From assembly GCA_964561475.1 (NCBI GenBank), contig CAZLPU010000002.1, positions 60,748 through 124,747 of the forward strand: a DNA stretch of 64,000 nt. Reading direction: 5' to 3'. Below are positions 59,914 to 64,000 of the stretch, piece by piece. The position numbers and the translations under genes are program-made. The notes beneath the pieces were generated by a model. It did no database searches. It saw only the letters and a program-made list of their open reading frames with translations, and was not told the DNA's origin. Positions within the stretch are counted from its first letter, which is position 1. Each line of letters begins with the position of its first letter. The stretch is from CAYUYV01 sp964561475. Lineage in GTDB: Bacteria; Pseudomonadota; Alphaproteobacteria; JAJFIK01.

Positions 59914-61226
59914 GCGCCGCGCCCTGCCAGGGAACCGTCCCGGCGGAAGACGGCGAAATGGACCGGAGTGCCCCAGCACTGGATGAAGGCCGGGTCATGG
60001 GCGCAGTACTTTGTCAAGCCGTCGAAATCATCTTCCGACAGAAGCGTGAAGGCCTTCGCCAGACCAGTGAGCAAAGGCGATGCGCCGGTGTCATCGAGAC
60101 GGCCCACCCACATATTGCAGCCCCGCGAGAGCACATGGAGTGCCCGCAAGGATGCGGCAACCGCCTGGAGATGGGCCTTGTCCGGACAATCCACACAGTC
60201 ATCCGCCGCCCCCATGGCCGCATCAACCATGGCCGCGATTTCCTGGGCACCGCCGATATGACCGCCGTAATAGATCGGCGCACCGACGGCCTGCCCCAGG
60301 GCTGCCCTGGCGAGGTGGTTATCGATCCGGGGCAGCTCCTCAGCAAGGGGACGATCCGCCTTGTACCAGCCCAACCAGAGAGGGTCCCTGTAGCTTGGGG
60401 TGCTGGACTGGATCCGGAAGCCGTGATGGGCCGCTTCCCGGATCAGCCGGGAAGGGTCGACGGCCCGGGACAGGCGGGCAACCGGATTGGTGATATGGTC
60501 CATGACCCAGGTCTCGAACACCCGGGCCGAGCCCACCCCGTCCCATTTCGCCATCATCAGGGTACGGGCGGCTTCAAGAGGTGTAATGCCCCGGCGCGCG
60601 GCAAACCCGGCCACGAGTCCACGGATCATCGTCTCGACAAAGGCACCGCGTCTTGCGAAATAGGAAACATGGAACAGACCCTCCGGCGCCACCAGCCGGT
60701 CCATGGCTTCGAGCCAGCCGGACATGGGGTCGATGGACGCGACAAAGCCTTCCGCGTTCACGAAGTCGAAGGGGCCCAGTTCGACGGTCTCAAGACGTTC
60801 CGCACCGACCATACGCAGGCTGGATCCAAGTCCGAACCGGTCGAAACAGGCCGGGATCTCGCAGCGGGCCTGCTCCCGGGGTTCAAAGGCACTGACTTTG
60901 GCACCCCAGCGGGCAAACACCAGGGCATTCTCGCCGGTGTCCGCGCCCACTTCGGCAATGTCCAGCCCCTTGAAGAACAGGGAAGGCAAACCAAGCTTGT
61001 CCGTAAACAGACGGCTACGCTCGGCGACATGACGGGCGAGTGCCGCCTCGTCCATCAGGGCACGGTGGGAGGGGTTGATCTGGCGGTCTTCGTAATAGGC
61101 GTCCAGGCGGAACCCCTTGACGGAGACGGGCCGGCGGTCATCCTTGCCGCCCCGTTGTCCCTCCGTCCCGGGACTGTTCTGGGCCTCTGCCTCGGCAGAG
61201 GGCGTCGATTGCTGTGAATGTTGCAT
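59910..61226 (-). CDS. SAM-dependent methyltransferase of the carrier-protein cluster
   Basis: 438 residues. The SAM-binding segment is GLDIAEVGADTGENALVFARW, followed by VSAFEPREQA and PFDFVNAEGFVAS. The C-terminal ~200 residues contain a run (GGHIGGAQEIAAMV, RALHVLSRGCNMWVG) unlike ordinary methyltransferases. The ATG at 61226 lies inside the 3' end of the carrier-protein gene (89-nt overlap in another frame) and has no clear ribosome binding site; the first ~35 residues are low-complexity, so a later start is possible. The end overlaps the adenylation gene by four bases. Confidence 0.85.
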   Translation of the reverse strand: MQHSQQSTPSAEAEAQNSPGTEGQRGGKDDRRPVSVKGFRLDAYYEDRQINPSHRALMDEAALARHVAERSRLFTDKLGLPSLFFKGLDIAEVGADTGENALVFARWGAKVSAFEPREQARCEIPACFDRFGLGSSLRMVGAERLETVELGPFDFVNAEGFVASIDPMSGWLEAMDRLVAPEGLFHVSYFARRGAFVETMIRGLVAGFAARRGITPLEAARTLMMAKWDGVGSARVFETWVMDHITNPVARLSRAVDPSRLIREAAHHGFRIQSSTPSYRDPLWLGWYKADRPLAEELPRIDNHLARAALGQAVGAPIYYGGHIGGAQEIAAMVDAAMGAADDCVDCPDKAHLQAVAASLRALHVLSRGCNMWVGRLDDTGASPLLTGLAKAFTLLSEDDFDGLTKYCAHDPAFIQCWGTPVHFAVFRRDGSLAGRGA

Positions 61227-61398
61227 AGTGGCGGAGCGTGCTATCATTGAGAGGTACGCCAAAATGGCGCTCCAAGCTGAGCATGAGGGAAAGATGGGCG
61301 AAGCTGTCCCAGACGGGGGAGCTGTCACGGGACAGGCCTGGACCGACTTCCGAAGGCGGAAGGTTGAGAGCCTCACTGAGCAGGGTAACGGCATCCAT
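61138..61398 (-). CDS. Free-standing acyl carrier protein
   Basis: 86 residues. The phosphopantetheine attachment serine is in SPVWDSFAHLSLMLSLERHFGV; the surrounding VTLLSEALNLPPSEV and LRHYATFTAIDAL helices fit the ACP four-helix fold. The ATG at 61398 has GGGAGG nine bases upstream; a much longer open frame is spurious. It is the first gene of the minus-strand unit ACP, methyltransferase, adenylation enzyme, and the natural partner of the adenylation enzyme and perhaps of the aaRS-like protein. Confidence 0.85.
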   Translation of the reverse strand: MDAVTLLSEALNLPPSEVGPGLSRDSSPVWDSFAHLSLMLSLERHFGVPLNDSTLRHYATFTAIDALCRGRGPEQSRDGGTTGRQG

Positions 61399-61784
61399 CC
61401 TCTCACGCCTCCCAGACGGGAGCCCACGAGCGCGGAGACTGATGTCGCATTCCCCAGTGCCCATGCCGGCCCTCATGAGTCGGTCACAGGTATCAGGGTC
61501 ACGCCACCGCATTAACAAGGTGTGAACGGACGACTTTCAACCAGGCTCCCGCCCCTGCCTGCCGCCCCCTGAAATGCCGCCCCTTAAATACAGAGGCTCA
61601 CAGGGATCCGGACCAAGCCTCGGGCCTTAGAGCATGAGGCGTTTAATCCGCATCATGCTCAAGGCCGCGACTGCGGTCCGGCGCCACTGCGCCGCCCTCG
61701 CGGAGGCGCCTCGCGCCGTGAGCGAAAAAAACGAGAGCAGCGGCCACCCTGTTTGAAGGTGATCGTGATTTTGCGCCCGCTGCT
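61399..61784. other. Intergenic region with composite repeats
   Basis: 386 bases between the carrier-protein start and the WbqC stop, both genes on the minus strand. No small gene is supported. It contains the two repeats listed next. Confidence 0.5.
61630..61676. repeat. GAGCATGA palindrome with attached dispersed repeat
   Basis: GAGCATGA (61630-61637) and TCATGCTC (61653-61660) with inner GCG/CGC form an almost perfect 31-bp palindrome, followed by GGCCGCGACTGCGG (61663-61676), which is shared with 41673-41686. Palindromes of this type are common between genes in alphaproteobacteria. Confidence 0.8.
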
Positions 61785-61786
61785 CT
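61734..61786 (-). terminator. Long hairpin at the WbqC stop codon
   Basis: AGAGCAGCGG (61734-61743) and CCGCTGCTCT (61777-61786), a perfect 10-bp inverted repeat overlapping the WbqC stop. It is probably part of the repeat element and could stop transcription of that gene. Confidence 0.5.
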
Positions 61787-62594
61787 AGCCGGCCATGCGG
61801 GCGGACACCGGCTCCAGAAAGCCGTTCCCGCTTTGGGCCGTGTGCAGATGACGGCAGGCATCGGCACCGGTCATCATCAGCAGATCCAGGGCGGATACCC
61901 GGTCCGAGGGCTCCCCCCCAAGGCGAGGATAAGCCGGATAGGCGGGATAGCGTGCGATCCGCACTTCAATTCCATGTTCCAGAAAGACATCAGGGCGCAA
62001 ATAGACCAGGGCGGCGGGACCGGTCACGTAGCGCCGTGCGCCCACCGCCTGGCACAAAGCCACAAGCCGCAGATTGCGGGCCAGATCCCGGCAGGGCACC
62101 TCATGCCCTTCATCGGGCACGCAGATATCGTCCACATGGATCAACGGCGCCTGAATACCCAGATGACTGGCGATAAACCTCAGAGTTCGGGCGTTCACGG
62201 CACTCAGAAACCGTTCTCCAGCCAGATCCTGGTAGAGGGCCTCCAGTTCATCCGCATACCGGCGAAAATGGGGGGCGCGGCCATAACTGAGGGCAATGGA
62301 GCGCCAATGCTCCTGGGCCCACGCCGGATCCGCCACTTCCACATCGCACACTCTCTGGTGAAACCGGCCCTTGGTACGCACGGGAATGGTCAGCCAGAAG
62401 GGACCGGCCCTAGAGACGATCCGGTTGCGGTTGCGCCAGTCCCGTTTTGTATACTGAACAGTATCATAGAGGACGAACACGTCCGCGCTGTTCATCTGAT
62501 CGAAATAGCCGATCCAGGGCAGATAGCTCGACTGGAGAATGACGGCGGTGCGGGGCCTCGCGGACCCTTGGCCGCGGATTGGGCCCCATTCCAT
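61785..62594 (-). CDS. WbqC-family protein
   Basis: 269 residues. Family features are AVILQSSYLPWIGYFDQM, DTVQYTKRDWRNRNRI and LTIPVRTKGRFHQ. WbqC-like proteins recur in O-antigen, capsule and other glycan or natural-product clusters, and an acyl or aminoacyl transfer role has been suggested for them, not proven. GAGGGG six bases before the ATG supports the start. Its position beside a carrier protein and an adenylation enzyme fits transfer of a carrier-bound unit. Confidence 0.9.
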   Translation of the reverse strand: MEWGPIRGQGSARPRTAVILQSSYLPWIGYFDQMNSADVFVLYDTVQYTKRDWRNRNRIVSRAGPFWLTIPVRTKGRFHQRVCDVEVADPAWAQEHWRSIALSYGRAPHFRRYADELEALYQDLAGERFLSAVNARTLRFIASHLGIQAPLIHVDDICVPDEGHEVPCRDLARNLRLVALCQAVGARRYVTGPAALVYLRPDVFLEHGIEVRIARYPAYPAYPRLGGEPSDRVSALDLLMMTGADACRHLHTAQSGNGFLEPVSARMAG

Positions 62595-62830
62595 TACGCA
62601 CCCCTCGTTGAATGGCGGACCTCGAACGCCGCCTCAAAACCCGGTCCATCGACCAGGGGCAAAGCCCCCGCTCCGCCACACCCGTTCTCACAATGCCGCT
62701 TCGTGAGCGGCGCCTGCGTTTGGTATCTGGAGAGCTAACATGGAGGCGCTTGCAGCCCGGTTAAGCCCGGCCCACAGTGCGCCCGGTCATGGCATCCGCC
62801 TGATCAGACCAACCAGCAATGGGACATGCC

Positions 62831-63643
62831 ATGGATGCATTCCTTGAGCCCCTGACGGATCTGTTGCGCCGGCCACCAGGGCCTGTGGACCGCACGGTGA
62901 TCCTGGCTGCCGCACCGTTCATCGGCAGTTTTCTGGGCCTTCTGGCCAGCCGTTTGCCGGAGGGGCGGCCTGTGCTCTGGGGGCGTTCGGAATGCGAGTC
63001 CTGCGGGCGGACCCTGGGGCCTTTGGATCTGGTGCCCCTGATCAGCTACCTGGCCTTACGGGGCCGGTGCCGGACCTGCAAGGCGAGGATTCCCGTTGCC
63101 CTGCCCGCCATGGAGGTGGCTGCATTGGGGATCGCGGCATGGGCACTGCTGGCCCTGGGGCCCGCGGCGTCCCTTGGTCTTGTGTTGGTCACACTGGGTC
63201 TCGGTGCGGTGCTGCTGGTGCTCAGCGCCATCGACCTGGAGCATTTTCTTCTGCCCGATGTCCTGACCCTGCCCCTGGTGGCCGCCGGTCTTGCCGCGAC
63301 GGCCCTTTTTGCACCTGAAGCCTTCTGGTTCCACGGCATGGCCGCCCTGGCGGGTTACGGCGCTCTATGGCTCATCGCGTGGGGATACCGGCAATGGCGG
63401 GGCCGGGACGGTCTGGGCATGGGGGATGCCAAGCTGTTTGCCGCCGCCGGGGCCTGGATCGGCCCCCTCGCCCTGCCGTCGGTGCTTTATCTCGGCGCGT
63501 TCTCGGGTCTTCTGGCCGCCCTCGGGTTGCGGCTTGCGGGACGGGAACTGGGTCCGGCCACGGCCATTCCCTTCGGCCCTTTTTTGGCGCTCGGGCTATG
63601 GCTCACTTGGCTCTACGGACCGCTTCAGCTTGCACTGGCCTGA
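62831..63643 (+). CDS. Type IV prepilin peptidase (PilD/PulO/GspO)
   Basis: 270 residues with about seven to eight membrane helices. It cleaves and usually N-methylates type IV pilin-like precursors. The four zinc cysteines C55xxC58 and C80xxC83 are present, and the aspartyl protease pair is Asp135 (AIDLEHFLLPD) and Asp199 (LGMGDAKL). The ATG at 62831 with GGGA upstream is preferred; another ATG lies four codons earlier. No pilin or secretion genes are adjacent in the window. Confidence 0.95.
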   Translation: MDAFLEPLTDLLRRPPGPVDRTVILAAAPFIGSFLGLLASRLPEGRPVLWGRSECESCGRTLGPLDLVPLISYLALRGRCRTCKARIPVALPAMEVAALGIAAWALLALGPAASLGLVLVTLGLGAVLLVLSAIDLEHFLLPDVLTLPLVAAGLAATALFAPEAFWFHGMAALAGYGALWLIAWGYRQWRGRDGLGMGDAKLFAAAGAWIGPLALPSVLYLGAFSGLLAALGLRLAGRELGPATAIPFGPFLALGLWLTWLYGPLQLALA

Positions 63644-64000
63644 CCATTCAGCGGTTGGCGAACCGCGCTTGCCCTGTTTGGGCCGCAGATCGATCAAGGT
63701 TGCGCCATGGACCTCACCGACCATTGGTGCTTCTGCGAGAAAAGTTGCAGCCCAGGGCCAACACCTGTGTAGAAAAACCGGATTTTCTGTGGATAACTTT
63801 TGAGGGGTCATGCATAGGCGTTGAGGTGCTATGCGTGGAACATGCATTAAACCGCTTGTGGAACGTCGTGTTGCTCGCGCCTCGTTAAGCACAGTCCGAA
63901 TTCATCTTGTTTTTTGCTACGAATCAAGAACTTCCAACCTGGGGATTAGAGCGCCGGGCGATTAATCTGCACCATATCCTGCCTCGTTGAAGTAGTTGCG
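63644..64000. other. Trailing intergenic region with two DnaA-box-like sites
   Basis: 357 bases with no supported gene. TGTGGATAA at 63788-63796 is the exact reverse complement of the DnaA box TTATCCACA, and TGTGTAGAA at 63766-63774 matches the relaxed consensus in the same orientation. The surrounding DNA is AT-richer than the genes. Two boxes alone do not define an origin. Confidence 0.5.

Overview
The window is GC-rich, densely coded chromosomal DNA from an alphaproteobacterium that I cannot place to genus. The pointers are the alphaproteobacterial-looking ParC, glutamine synthetase, QueF, RecO and Bpt, TRAP-transporter genes of the mannitol/chloroaromatic type, and GAGCATGA...TCATGCTC intergenic palindromes of a kind common in that class. 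No tRNA, rRNA, CRISPR array or intact insertion sequence was seen.

Layout. 0.6-9.6 kb is mostly core metabolism and envelope: a TorF-type porin, glnA, an HxlR regulator, a Deg protease, a class III CoA-transferase, queF, an enoyl-CoA hydratase-fold protein lacking both catalytic glutamates, and a YafK-type L,D-transpeptidase. 9.7-16.2 kb holds two unusual chemoreceptors that both end in a PilZ domain; one is fused to a complete ammonium transporter. 16.3-23.5 kb has a penicillin acylase-family hydrolase, a flavin reductase, a VCBS/FG-GAP propeller protein, a TIM-barrel epimerase-like protein and two secreted proteins of unknown function.

23.7-32.4 kb is the most accessory-looking part. It holds a TIR-membrane-WD40 protein, a lone motB, a secreted LysM protein with two solute-binding domains in AT-rich DNA, and a two-gene unit of a small membrane protein and a caspase/FGE-domain protein. 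33-41.6 kb returns to housekeeping and transport (SLC13/TrkA-C transporter, bpt, a three-gene TRAP operon, a VOC protein, a GDPD) and ends in a Phd/PIN toxin-antitoxin pair with a clear promoter. parC follows, then a second AT-rich insert with an orphan membrane protein, a mini zinc-ribbon protein and a seven-repeat cysteine-rich secreted protein. Next come a nitrilase, a lipoprotein, recO, a DUF2332 protein and a zinc-finger methyltransferase. A small sulfide-response unit (rhodanese plus BigR/SqrR-like repressor) sits at 52.6-53.3 kb, with an untracked 40-residue membrane ORF just upstream.

55.0-62.6 kb is the strongest candidate for an undescribed system. It encodes a degenerate class II aminoacyl-tRNA-synthetase-like protein resembling amino acid:[carrier protein] ligases, a NeuD/PglD-type acyltransferase, a 2OG-Fe(II) oxygenase, a stand-alone adenylation enzyme, a SAM methyltransferase, a free acyl carrier protein and a WbqC-family protein. 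Several of these overlap translationally. Together they look like a route that loads an acyl or aminoacyl unit on a carrier protein, tailors it, and transfers it to a small molecule or surface glycan. A prepilin peptidase and an intergenic stretch with two DnaA-box-like 9-mers close the window.

A recurring oddity is short tandem repeats of about 15 bp. They occur at gene ends and intergenically, and in frame inside several proteins.
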